This document shows positions 1 through 13,909 of a stretch of DNA of 21,845 nt, one piece after another (position 1 is the first letter of the stretch; every line of letters starts with the position of its first letter). Origin of the DNA: Globomyces pollinis-pini (Eukaryota > Chytridiomycota > Chytridiomycetes > Rhizophydiales > Globomycetaceae). The notes below the pieces were generated by a model that saw nothing but the letters and a program-made list of their open reading frames with translations, was not told where the DNA came from and did no database searches. The position numbers and the translations under genes were made by a program. The stretch spans positions 1 through 21,845 of the forward strand of contig MU621373.1 in the NCBI GenBank assembly GCA_025399215.1. The letters are read 5' to 3'.

Positions 1-1
1 G

Positions 2-1237
2 GAACCTGAAGAAATTCTAGATTCAATCATCGACACCGAGGAAGATGGAGATGGAGATTTAGACAGTGACAACAACAACAAAACCTCTACAGAGCTTAAA
101 CCAACTGCAACTACGGAAGAGGAACTAATTGCAACTTCTGAGCCTGTTGAACAACTTGTACCAACCACTGCTGATGTTGAAACCACCACTGAGGGTGAAC
201 CAACCCGTACAGAAAGTGAGCCAATACCTAATGTAACTGAGATAAAAACTATTGACACCGAACCAACTCCTACGGAAGGTCAATCAAGCAATGCTGGAAC
301 TGCTCCAGGTGACTCTAGTGACACCAAAGCTAAGCCAAAGCCTACTGGAAGTGAGTCAACAACAAATGAAGGTGACTCTGAAAGCTTACCAACAACAACT
401 GAAAGTGAACTTGCTACAACTAAAGTAGTACTCACCAACGAAGTGACGACAGATAGTTCTGATGACCATACCACAGTGGAAGAAGATAATGGTTTTGAAG
501 ATTTCACAGACAACAGCGAGAAACACACTACTGACCTTAAGGATAACAATTTAATTCCTACTGCAACAGTAAAAACAAACCAAACTAACATTCAGGAAAA
601 TGTAGACGATACGATGAAGGAGACAATAGAAAACGAAACAAGCAAATATTTCACAGTACAGCAAACACTGGTGACGGTAGTTGTGACAGGAACGACCGTC
701 GTGAACCAATTTGACGAGACTCTAGTAGAAAGCAATGCCAAGACCGTGACTAAGAAGACAAGTACTAAAATAGCAACAAAGACTGGCCAAGCGCTACCAA
801 AGAGCACCTACAGTGCCGTACCAGCTGTTACTACACCAAATCCAGAAGGTCCAACAGCTCCAGAAGCACCAACAGCTCCAGAAAAGACAGGTGTAGTTGG
901 ATCGTTCTTAGAACCGGTACCAAATGAACCAGTGCAAGTGGAAGTATCCAAGACCAGCCAGCCTACCAGTACAACAAAGCCAGATGGACCAACGGTAGGA
1001 GGAATTTTAGGAACAATAGCTGGAGCACTTGGAGCAGCTGGGGCGGCTTCAGCAGCGGCAGTGTTTTTCTACCGACGAGCAAGTGTGCCAGCGTTACCAA
1101 CGCAAGAAGGCAATTTTACGAGTGGAGAGCATAACAATCCGCTTTACGAGGAGCAAGGACAGGACAATCCTATGTATGAAGGTGTTGGAAATGTGGAGGA
1201 TGGATTTACGGATGTCATGGCTTCTACAGCAGTGTGA
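2..1237 (+). CDS. Thr/Glu/Pro-rich single-pass membrane protein with two NPxY tail motifs (5' partial)
   Basis: The frame is open from base 2 to the TGA at 1235-1237, so the gene starts upstream; 411 residues are visible and no intron is needed. About 330 residues of low-complexity Thr/Ser/Glu/Pro-rich sequence look like a mucin-like, probably O-glycosylated stalk. A Gly/Ala-rich hydrophobic segment follows (about residues 333-357, bases 998-1070), ending in FFYRR, which places the C-terminus in the cytosol. The tail of about 53 residues carries NPLYE (1136-1150) and NPMYE (1166-1180), ten residues apart. NPxY is a known endocytosis and PTB-binding motif in animal receptor tails; any such role here is inference. 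The ligand-binding or adhesive part, if present, lies outside the window. I do not recognise a specific family. Confidence 0.8.
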   Translation, partial: EPEEILDSIIDTEEDGDGDLDSDNNNKTSTELKPTATTEEELIATSEPVEQLVPTTADVETTTEGEPTRTESEPIPNVTEIKTIDTEPTPTEGQSSNAGTAPGDSSDTKAKPKPTGSESTTNEGDSESLPTTTESELATTKVVLTNEVTTDSSDDHTTVEEDNGFEDFTDNSEKHTTDLKDNNLIPTATVKTNQTNIQENVDDTMKETIENETSKYFTVQQTLVTVVVTGTTVVNQFDETLVESNAKTVTKKTSTKIATKTGQALPKSTYSAVPAVTTPNPEGPTAPEAPTAPEKTGVVGSFLEPVPNEPVQVEVSKTSQPTSTTKPDGPTVGGILGTIAGALGAAGAASAAAVFFYRRASVPALPTQEGNFTSGEHNNPLYEEQGQDNPMYEGVGNVEDGFTDVMASTAV

Positions 1238-1688
1238 ATAAAACGAGTGTTATAAGACTATATTATGTGGGATTAGAATAGTTTAGGTTATTATAGGCTC
1301 ACTTCGGCATTCAATAATTGAGCATAACACCATGTTTATTCTTGGTTTACGCTTTTTCAGATCATCAGTATGTCATAGCTTGTTATCTATACCTACTTGT
1401 ACTTAAAAGTAGCAGTAACTAGATTATGGGCTATTAGTATCTAGCATTTTAGGGAAAATATTAATCCTAATTTAGTAAATCTTGTGTGTCACAATAAGTA
1501 CATGAATAGTTAATCCAAATTGTAGTTTATGTTTCTTTGTGGAACAATTGGGTAAATGCTGATTGCCATATTTTTCCACTTTAGTATGATTTTGTTGTTG
1601 GTTAGTAGATGATTGTACGAACGGTAGATATTAGTATTGGGAAGAATATTCCATGTGGTAGCTAACGATTGGTGCTTTGGTGTGAGTC
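1238..1688. other. Intergenic region, 451 nt
   Basis: AT-rich sequence between the stop of the membrane protein and the ATG of the ABC transporter. It must hold the 3' UTR of the first gene and the promoter and 5' UTR of the second. I see no convincing ORF, RNA gene or repeat in it. Confidence 0.6.
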
Positions 1689-6919
<5,231 letters not shown>

Positions 6920-6965
6920 TACAAGCATTTGAGACATTATTTTGTTCATATTTTTTATTGTATGA

Positions 6966-7934
6966 TTAAGAAGTTAATGCTTGGTCTTGAACGATTCCTG
7001 AAATGACAAAATTGTTGTTTTCTATGGAATAGTTAGCAATATCAAGTACACATACAATTGTGATTAGTTTTCCCAGATATATTAATGAGATTAACGAACC
7101 AGTGGCCCCGAACATAATATTGGAGTAGGTAGATGGATCTTCGGGAGGATGAAAAGCAATTTGAGACGATCTATCTATAGGTTTGAATAAATATTCCGGA
7201 TCCATCTGAATAATAGACATGGCATTATATGCAATCAATCCAACCAATACTGACCCTATGATCAATAATCGAATAATCAAGAAATTCACATCATCCAATC
7301 CCCATCCCCCTTTCTTTTTTTGAATAATCACATTGCTATAACTAAAAAATGCATAAATTAAATCAAATAAAACTGGTATCGAAATTGAAATGATGAATAT
7401 TTCAATCAATCCTTTAACATTACGTTCCCAAATCGCGATAGAAATAGAATAATCTCGAAAATAAATCCCAATGAATAGAAACGAAAATCCAATAACAAAA
7501 TTGAAGATAATGGCATAGAGGACCAGCAAAAAAGGATTCTTTTTAATAAATTTGGATACTTTAATGACCAAACCCTTCTTGAACAATACTGACAGATTTA
7601 ACCAAAATTCAATAAACATGAGATAAATCATAACAATAGTTAATGATACGAAATATGCAGAAATTAATAAATAGATAACTGAACGATCCATTTGATCTAT
7701 TAGGATATCTTTGTTATGGTAAGATGGTGATGCATAGTATACCCAACAAATTTGAAATATATGGAACATTAAGGTAACCATTCGGGAAGTGAATCCAATC
7801 CAAATTGGGTTTTTGAAAGACATCTTCGCAAGTAATTTCCTATCCAATAGTAATGATATTGAAAGTAGTATTATTGATATTATATTCATTCCAAAGTTTA
7901 TGTAGTCCTCCAAGTGAAATTGAATGACTGTCAT
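6966..7934 (-). CDS. Orphan seven-helix membrane protein, family A
   Basis: Single-exon ORF of 322 aa. Hydrophobic segments fall at about residues 12-32, 45-67, 87-112, 135-157, 172-196, 217-240 and 275-300, giving a GPCR-like seven-helix plan with a long basic loop (IIQKKKGGWG) before helix 6. The region PSTYSNIMFGATGSLISLIY before and in helix 7 resembles AVDYSNYAHVVIACCG in the 17172-18059 protein, so the two are probably paralogues. No sequence family is recognised; a receptor function is inference from topology only. It is convergent with the ABCC gene (46 bp) and divergent from the next seven-helix gene, with 116 bp between start codons. Confidence 0.75.
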   Translation of the reverse strand: MTVIQFHLEDYINFGMNIISIILLSISLLLDRKLLAKMSFKNPIWIGFTSRMVTLMFHIFQICWVYYASPSYHNKDILIDQMDRSVIYLLISAYFVSLTIVMIYLMFIEFWLNLSVLFKKGLVIKVSKFIKKNPFLLVLYAIIFNFVIGFSFLFIGIYFRDYSISIAIWERNVKGLIEIFIISISIPVLFDLIYAFFSYSNVIIQKKKGGWGLDDVNFLIIRLLIIGSVLVGLIAYNAMSIIQMDPEYLFKPIDRSSQIAFHPPEDPSTYSNIMFGATGSLISLIYLGKLITIVCVLDIANYSIENNNFVISGIVQDQALTS

Positions 7935-8050
7935 TATGGGTCCTATTCGAATTTATAGAGTTGGTCGAATGATGATCACGGTTGCTAAAATTTAATATCG
8001 TTAAATTACAGATTACCAATGTAAGCTTTTTACGCGTTTTCAATTTCAAT

Positions 8051-8926
8051 ATGATTATTACACAAGACATTGTAGACAACTTCACAAAAGCATATTGGAT
8101 TATTTTCCCTGCTGGTTTCATTTCATCAATTTTGGTATTTATCTATATTTTATATTGCGCTGGAAAGAAACGTAACAGATACGTGTTACTAATCAAGATT
8201 CTATCATTCTGTACTATTCTCGTTACCCTTCATAATGTTCTCATTCTCTTTTCGCCTGATATTTTGATCATTGACTGGTCACACCGAATAATGGCTCTTT
8301 TAGGAGGTTGGCCAGCATTTCTGATTATATGGTTAACGATGATTTGTGATATGGAATTACTTAAATTATTACAAATACTTACACCATTTTTTACAACAGA
8401 TAGAATAAAGGTTATCCAAATAATTGAAACAATCGTATCTTTTGGTCTTGGTGGGGGTAAATTTCGGTTTTTATATTTACAAATAGGTGTATTACTTTGG
8501 CCATTCTCGGACTTTGATTACGCAGGACTTATTAGTAAATGGTACAACTTTACAATACTGCTGCAATTGATATCAGCAATGTTAGTGGCTGTTCAATGTA
8601 CATATATATCGATCAAAATGTATCAATTTGCAGTGCGAAAAAAAGGACAAGATGGTGTAAAAATCCGACAAAAGACTTATAGAGCGATATTCCTAGTTCT
8701 GTTATTTTTATGCAATGGATTATTCATAGCAACAGCTGCATTGGTTGGAGCATTGATGAGTACAACTTCAGATGCAACGACAAATAGATTAAGTACACTT
8801 CTTTATGCCACTTCTGGAATCCCTACACCATTTCAGATCCTTATTTATTATCATATATTTGAAAGTATCAAAGGTATCAAGTTTGAAAGGATTACACCAA
8901 AAAAGAGTGTAACTGTAGTGAATTAA
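8051..8926 (+). CDS. Orphan seven-helix membrane protein, family B
   Basis: Start chosen at the ATG of MIITQDIVDNF (8051), because the upstream in-frame ATG (7982) adds only a polar, unconserved extension. Probable exons 8051-8456 and 8487-8926 give 281 aa; reading through the intervening 30 nt gives 291 aa with no stop. Seven hydrophobic segments are visible. The motif ELLKLLQILTPFFTTDRI after helix 3 matches ELLRILYSLTDFWTMSRV in the 9308-10544 protein, so these are paralogues. That alignment has no room for the ten extra residues, which favours splicing. Function unknown; GPCR-like by topology only. Confidence 0.75.
   Translation: MIITQDIVDNFTKAYWIIFPAGFISSILVFIYILYCAGKKRNRYVLLIKILSFCTILVTLHNVLILFSPDILIIDWSHRIMALLGGWPAFLIIWLTMICDMELLKLLQILTPFFTTDRIKVIQIIETIVSFGLGGGKFRFLYLQIGVLLWPFSDFDYAGLISKWYNFTILLQLISAMLVAVQCTYISIKMYQFAVRKKGQDGVKIRQKTYRAIFLVLLFLCNGLFIATAALVGALMSTTSDATTNRLSTLLYATSGIPTPFQILIYYHIFESIKGIKFERITPKKSVTVVN
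8457..8486 (+). other. Probable 30-nt intron, stopless and a multiple of three
   Basis: GTAAAT...AAATAG, 30 nt, matching the other mini-introns in length and ends. Removal gives GLGGGVLLWPF; retention would insert ten residues (KFRFLYLQIG) without breaking the frame. Comparison with the paralogue at 9308-10544 favours removal. Retention would produce a second, slightly longer isoform. Confidence 0.65.
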
Positions 8927-9307
8927 CAAAACGTTCCATCTTACACTTATATCATCAATAAACATGATTGCACATAAATCACTTTAGTAGTATCGATAGT
9001 GTTAATGAACGTTAAAAGAATTGATCATACAATCGCGATGTATACTCAATTACAGTGAGAGTAGATAATTATTCAATATTTATTCAGTAAATAGAATTAT
9101 TATTTATATCGTTTCATTGAAGATATTTAAAGGTATCAAACTCGAAAGTGAACGAAAAGAGCATCTCTAATCGTAGTGTGATGATTTCGGAGATCGTGTT
9201 ATCTTGAATATGAGCAATAGGGTCTAAGTCAAATACACAGGAATTCGTTGAAGAAGTGCAGATATGATTGTCCGCCAAAGATTTCATCCAGAAAGCTGCA
9301 AAACAAT
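8927..9307. other. Intergenic region between convergent seven-helix genes, 381 nt
   Basis: No gene is seen. It contains a probable decayed copy of the end of the upstream seven-helix gene (about 9099-9180, listed separately). It must also hold the 3' ends of both flanking transcripts. An antisense 65-codon frame at 9114-9311 has no recognisable features. Confidence 0.5.
9099..9180 (+). pseudogene. Possible decayed copy of the 3' coding end of the family B seven-helix gene
   Basis: The stretch TTGAAGATATTTAAAGGTAT (9116-9135) and its flanks resemble bases 8835-8925, including the shared core AAAGGTATCAA followed by (T/C)GAAAG and the preceding TTATTTAT. Relative to the intact copy there is a one-base length difference and an in-frame TAA, so it cannot code. 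The match is short and eye-aligned. Confidence 0.35.
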
Positions 9308-10544
9308 TCACAAAGTATCGAAAGTTTGGGAAAAGTTTGATAAGTTTGAAGATTCAGGATTAAATACTTTGGTAGGAACAGACAAATTTGAATATGAAGG
9401 AGTTCCAATACTATCAATCTCACCAATCATATCCGAATAACTAATTTCTCCAAAAGGTGTAGAAGCAATTGTGTTCACAGTTGTCGAATCATTTGAATGG
9501 TTTTGAAACAGTTTTCCAAACTCTAACGCATTGTAATTATTTATGTTATTTGGTAAACCGTTTAACGTATTTGTAGGTTGGGTATAATTTTCAATATCAT
9601 TTTGTGAAGATCCGTAGATTTTGGTAAATGGTTCATGAGAAGTTCCTTCCTCAGGTGCCTTTTCACTCATAGACACAATCTTCAACTCTCTGATTTTGAT
9701 AAATGTGATTGCAAATAACATTGGTCGAAGTGCAAGTTGACAATTTCCAAATCCTGTTAACGATCTGAAAAAGAACTGATTGGATTGACCTTCCAACATT
9801 GCCCAAATTCCAAATGAGATACCTACAAAATCCATCATAAATGTAATGATGATTAAAAAGCAAAGTCGATTGTATTTAATCGCCAATAATTTCGATTGCT
9901 CTGAGCTAGTTGATTCACTCTGTTTTCGTTTTAATAATTGATATAACTTTCTAACAAAGTAAAGTCCTTGAACAGCATCGTAAGTGGCCGTTAAAATTGT
10001 GTTTTGGAATAGAAAGATGTAAACCCACTACAGTTTAAAAAATATTAGGATTTACTATTTGCCAAAGGTCACCACGTAGTTCTTCATCAGTTTTCGTTAA
10101 TCCACCGGTTACACTGTATCCCATCAAACCAACAAATCCAAATATAGCTCCAACGGCCAAAAAACATTGTAGATAGTTTACTCTAGACATTGTCCAAAAA
10201 TCAGTTAGAGAATATAGAATCCGTAACAATTCAGTGCTTAAGAAAGTGAGTCCCAAAGCTGACAGAAACTGACAAAAGTTGGTTATGGCTGATAGATAAA
10301 CGTTTCCAGTTAATGCTTCATTTGGTTTAACTTCTACAATAAAGAAAAACAAAATATTGCATATCAGGACTATTGAGCTTAGGATAGGGAATAGAATGAG
10401 TTTGAGGGTCATGGATTTGTGTTGCAACTTTCCCATTACAAGGTATCCAAACATGTAAATGGAGATACCAAGCATCACCGTACATAGAAAGATAGATACA
10501 CAACCGAAAGCAAATAACCCAGGTTCAATATTCTTGAACAGCAT
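9308..10544 (-). CDS. Orphan seven-helix membrane protein with long Asn/Ser-rich C-tail, family B
   Basis: Exons 10544-10056 and 10027-9308 join in frame to 402 aa; the 28-nt intron (10028-10055, GTAAAT...TGTAG) contains the stop that otherwise ends the first ORF at NPNIF. Helices 1-4 are in exon 1. Helices 5-7 follow in exon 2 (WVYIFLFQNTILTATYDAVQ, CFLIIITFMMDFVGISFGIW, LALRPMLFAITFI). About 110 hydrophilic residues rich in Asn, Ser and Thr form the tail, as in many G-protein-coupled receptors. The sequence ELLRILYSLTDFWTMSRV after helix 3 matches the 8051-8926 protein. I infer a receptor-like surface protein of unknown ligand; no named family is recognised. Confidence 0.8.
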
Positions 10545-10833
10545 GGTAAGTTTAGATATAATTGTGTAGGAAGGGATCCAAAGCGTTTGGTTGAAGCCAA
10601 CTTGAGCCTCACGCTTCTTTCGTTTCAGTGATCTAGACCCAAGTAAAAAGCATCATCAATTATCCGATGATCAAGAGTTTGTTTACAAATAAAGGTCAAA
10701 TGCAGAAGTGAAGTGTCCAGTAACTCGCGTCGTATACCTCGTGTGACCAGCGTTTTGGACACAAGAAAAACCAAAGTTTTAACTCATTAAAAAAGCTATT
10801 TTTGAATGATTATGAAAAATGAAATGATTGTAT
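10545..10833. promoter_or_regulatory. Upstream region of the 9308-10544 gene and 3' flank of the RBM25-like gene
   Basis: 289 nt between two minus-strand genes, with no ORF. It contains TCGCGTCG at 10725-10732, a rare CpG-rich octamer in this AT-rich window that recurs upstream of the VTT-domain gene (13840-13847). Any regulatory role is speculative. Confidence 0.3.
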
Positions 10834-12394
10834 TTAAAGACCCTTTGATCGAGCTTCAGTTTCATAGATAACCATTCTCCAGACTTTAATCACAAATACT
10901 TCAGTTTCCTCTGCTAATACCTATAGAATATAAATGACAATCGGGATGTTACCGGTTGAAGTGCATCAAAAATAACTTGAACTTCTCCAAATTCTCTAAT
11001 TTTATCCACAATGAATGAAACTAAATCATTGGATACTTCTCCAACATATTCAACCACTTTCTTTTTTATAAATGGTTGGATTTTCTTTTCAAGGATTCTC
11101 TAAGAAAATTAATCAAATATATGCACAATAGTACTTCATTCATGAATTCCCATTTGACAGACCAGTCCCATAAACCTTCTTTATCGACAGGGATGGCAGC
11201 AATCAAATCTTGAATAGCTTTCATTCTTTCTTCTTTTGTCATAATCTATACATTAATAATCTAGCTATTCTTTACACGACCAACTACAAATCCATTATCT
11301 TCTGTAGCTTTCAATTCATTTGACTGTTTAGCAGCCTTTGCCTTTTCTTCTTGCTCCTTTTGCTCTTCTTCAGCTCTTAAGGCCGATTCTTTTTCTTGAG
11401 CAATGGCAAAATCAATTTCTTCTTTCTCAGCAATTCGATCTCGTTCATCTAAATCTTTTTCTCGTTGGATATCCCTTTGTCGTCTATTCCACCATCTCAC
11501 ACTATAATGTTTCAGATTTATACCCATCTTACGAGTCTCTATAAAATTCTTCATTGCCTCGTTCTTTTTCAACATCATCATCATATTCTGAAAGTTTTTT
11601 TAACCAATAAGTTTTGCTTTTTTGTCTCTTGTTTTCAAATTCTTCCTCTGATATCATATCTTCATTGAATCGTTTGATTCTTATAGATTCTTTCTGTTCA
11701 AATCTTCTTTCTCTCTAAAAAGTTAACATATACAAAAAGGCTAAAGGGTGATGTGAAGGTCATGATTGTATGAAATAATGAATATTTTACATCCTGAAAG
11801 GCTAATAAACGTTCTTGCTCTTTACGCTCCTCTCTTTTCTTTTCATCTTCAATATCCACTTTTTGATTTTCTGCCGGTTTAATGTTTTCTTGACCTTGAT
11901 CCATAGAACGTAAGAATTGATCAGCTTCAAAATCCTTTAATGGTTCAAACAGTTCTTTTAATTTTTCAATCACTTCTGGGTCAACAATATCTTGTTTATT
12001 TTGTGGGTGAGTTCTGATATGATTCTTTGTGGCAATATCAATCGATACCTTGAATGGATACTGTTTCTCTGCAGTACCTTTAAGTGATCTGCAAGCTTTA
12101 ATGACTCCTAATGCATTTTCAAAAGTACAGAATCCAAAATCTATTATCTTAGTAGAATTATTGTCATACGAGTAGGAGTTCCATCAATGTTATCCACTCT
12201 CTTCCATATTTTAACAGGACCACAAGTCTGATATTAATATAAATAGCTATTACTGATAAAAGTTCCAAGATATCATCATCATCTAATCCTTTTGGTATAT
12301 TTGATAAGAAGATAATGGTAAGTAAATCAGCAACCACAGGAGCTTCTTTTGGTACCATTGCAACTGATTTGATGACAGTATGTGAGTTGTACAT
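10834..12394 (-). CDS. RBM25-like splicing factor (RRM, Arg/Glu-rich helix, PWI), 8 exons
   Basis: Homologue of RBM25, a U1 snRNP-associated splicing factor that binds RNA and influences splice-site choice in the nucleus. Exons on the minus strand: 12394-12254, 12227-12170, 12140-11791, 11714-11533, 11501-11276, 11245-11135, 11099-10953, 10920-10834. They join in frame to 433 aa, shorter than animal RBM25. Residues about 25-105 form an RRM: IIFLSNIPKGLDDDDILELL (RNP2 side), then GPVKIWKRV and FGFCTFENA (RNP1 side). The middle is charged and Glu/Arg/Lys-rich, predicted helical. The C-terminal 90 residues are a PWI domain: GLWDWSVKWEFM, RILEKKIQPFIKKKVVEYVG and EETEVFVIKVWRMVIYETEA. Its introns are 26, 29, 76, 31, 30, 35 and 32 nt. 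The ATG at 12394 is the first in frame; an additional upstream exon cannot be excluded. Confidence 0.88.
11715..11790 (-). other. 76-nt intron in the RBM25-like gene
   Basis: Read on the minus strand it runs GTAAAA...GTTAACTTTTTAG. Joining 11791 to 11714 keeps frame (LLAFQD-RERRFEQ). It is longer than the 24-37 nt norm, with no AGGT inside. An internal TTTAG 50 nt from the donor would be a possible decayed unit boundary, but this is speculative. Confidence 0.7.
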
Positions 12395-12693
12395 GATCAA
12401 TTATAATTTGTATACAAGTTGGTTTGGAGTTTAAAAAAAGAAAATCCTCAAAAGATGAACTACAACATGATTGGAAGGAAATTGGTGATAGAATACCGTT
12501 GGTTGGATGCAAAGATTGGGGATAAGTGATTATAGTATAGGAGTGCCTTCACTCTTTTTGAATCTTGCATATTGCTTAATCTAATTGGATGATTGTAAAG
12601 AAGTAGTTTAATCAGTTTCAATTGATAATGGCAGTTTTTATTATTGGCCATACTGACGAATCTCAAATCTATAATCTACTTTGACTAATCAAT
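12395..12693. other. Region between RBM25-like and VTT-domain genes, 299 nt
   Basis: AT-rich, with no ORF longer than chance. It must hold the promoter of the RBM25-like gene and the 3' UTR of the VTT-domain gene. I see no repeat or RNA gene. Confidence 0.5.
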
Positions 12694-13726
12694 TCATGTG
12701 CAGTAAAATATGGCAGGTATTCCGACAACCAAGATTACAAACACTGTCACAAACACCTTTGAAAGGAAGAGTCTATCTGTTTTTGAAAATGAAGTATCCT
12801 CTGGTTTGCCATCATGAATCAACATCCCTTCCCGTTCTTCAACATCACTTTCACCAAGTGCACGTTTGGTAATTACTCCAATAAACACACTAGAACAAAC
12901 GCAGAAACAAACAGACAACAGAGTAGTCAATAACTTGATACGTAATGGAATAGTGACTTCATCATCTACACCTCCAAGCATAGTACCTAAACCACAAAAC
13001 ACTATTGCTAATGGCAAATCACCAATCAATGAAGCCAGCATCACAGTTGGCATCTAAACATTAGATTTAGGGAACATTACAGATATAGATGATCCAGAAA
13101 ATACATAGTTACATAGACCATAAGGGAAAACAGGTGATAAGCGAAGTAATACCACAATTTTTGAACCTAAAACGTAAAAATATTTCAATGTAAATCATCA
13201 TGAAAATGAATAGTAAACTATAAGAAAATGAATTGAAGATACCTTGTTTTGCCAATGCTCTATCTACTGCTCTAATCTTTGGATCCTGCATTTTCTTTAA
13301 AATCCAAGGTCTCAAAAAAGTATTTCCAACAGAATAAGCAATAATAATTCCAACTTGCTATAGGAGAATGAATTCATTCAAACTTACTGAACCCAAAATG
13401 ACCATTAGTACAGATATGAAAAGTGGTTTAAAAAGCATTCCAGCCATTATTGTAGGTACAGATACTGGTAAAAGCAAACAAGAGAATATTGCAAAACCGA
13501 ATATATAAATCAATGAACCAATTAGTTTATGTGATTGTATAAATCGGAAAGTTTCTACCATTCCAGAAGACAGTAAATCCATATTCAAATATAGAATTGA
13601 AAACGTTAGGATGCTACAAATAGCAATTATTGAAGCTTGTTGATACTTCTTTAGCATTAAAAGTAAGTTAGAAAGCAAAGAATATCTTGTATTCATTCCT
13701 TGTGCTTGGGCCCTGAATTGAAACAT
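12694..13726 (-). CDS. VTT/TVP38 (DedA-like, TMEM64-type) membrane protein, 4 exons
   Basis: Exons 13726-13388, 13357-13243, 13166-13081 and 13053-12694 join in frame to 299 aa; introns are 30, 76 and 27 nt. The VTT domain reads VSVPTIMAGMLFKPLFISVL, then LGSQVGIIIAYSVGNTFLRPWI, then IVVLLRLSPVFPYGLCNYVF and SISMPTVMLASLIGDLP. The R-x-SP-x-(F/I)P-Y-x-x-x-NY stretch is the family hallmark. Fungal Tvp38 is a Golgi membrane protein, and related VTT proteins (TMEM41B, VMP1) are lipid scramblases; which activity applies here is not visible. Two further hydrophobic segments lie near the C-terminus, the last ending at the stop (VFVTVFVILVVGIPAIFYCT), an unusual extension. The start is the first ATG in frame (MFQFRAQAQ). 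Confidence 0.85.
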
Positions 13727-13909
13727 TTTTTGAAACAAACTGTTGAAAAAATTATGGGTAATGTAGTGAAGTGACCAAATTAATAGAAAATCACCAAAGA
13801 GCTGTAATGAGTCTTAATACAGAAACTGTTTGAGAAGAATCGCGTCGATACAGTTACGTAACCATCAAGACACAATTTTATGAATCAAAAAACCCTTTAT
13901 TGAATTGAC

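Noticed and set aside
280..807. Antisense ORFs opposite the first gene
   Set aside because: They are Ser/Val-rich mirror frames of a Thr/Glu-rich coding sequence and have no features of their own.
9114..9311. Small antisense ORF between the convergent seven-helix genes
   Set aside because: It has no motif or signal and overlaps the probable decayed copy on the other strand.
11338..11668. Plus-strand ORFs opposite the RBM25-like gene
   Set aside because: They mirror the Glu/Lys/Arg-rich helix, which reads as Leu/Phe-rich on the other strand.
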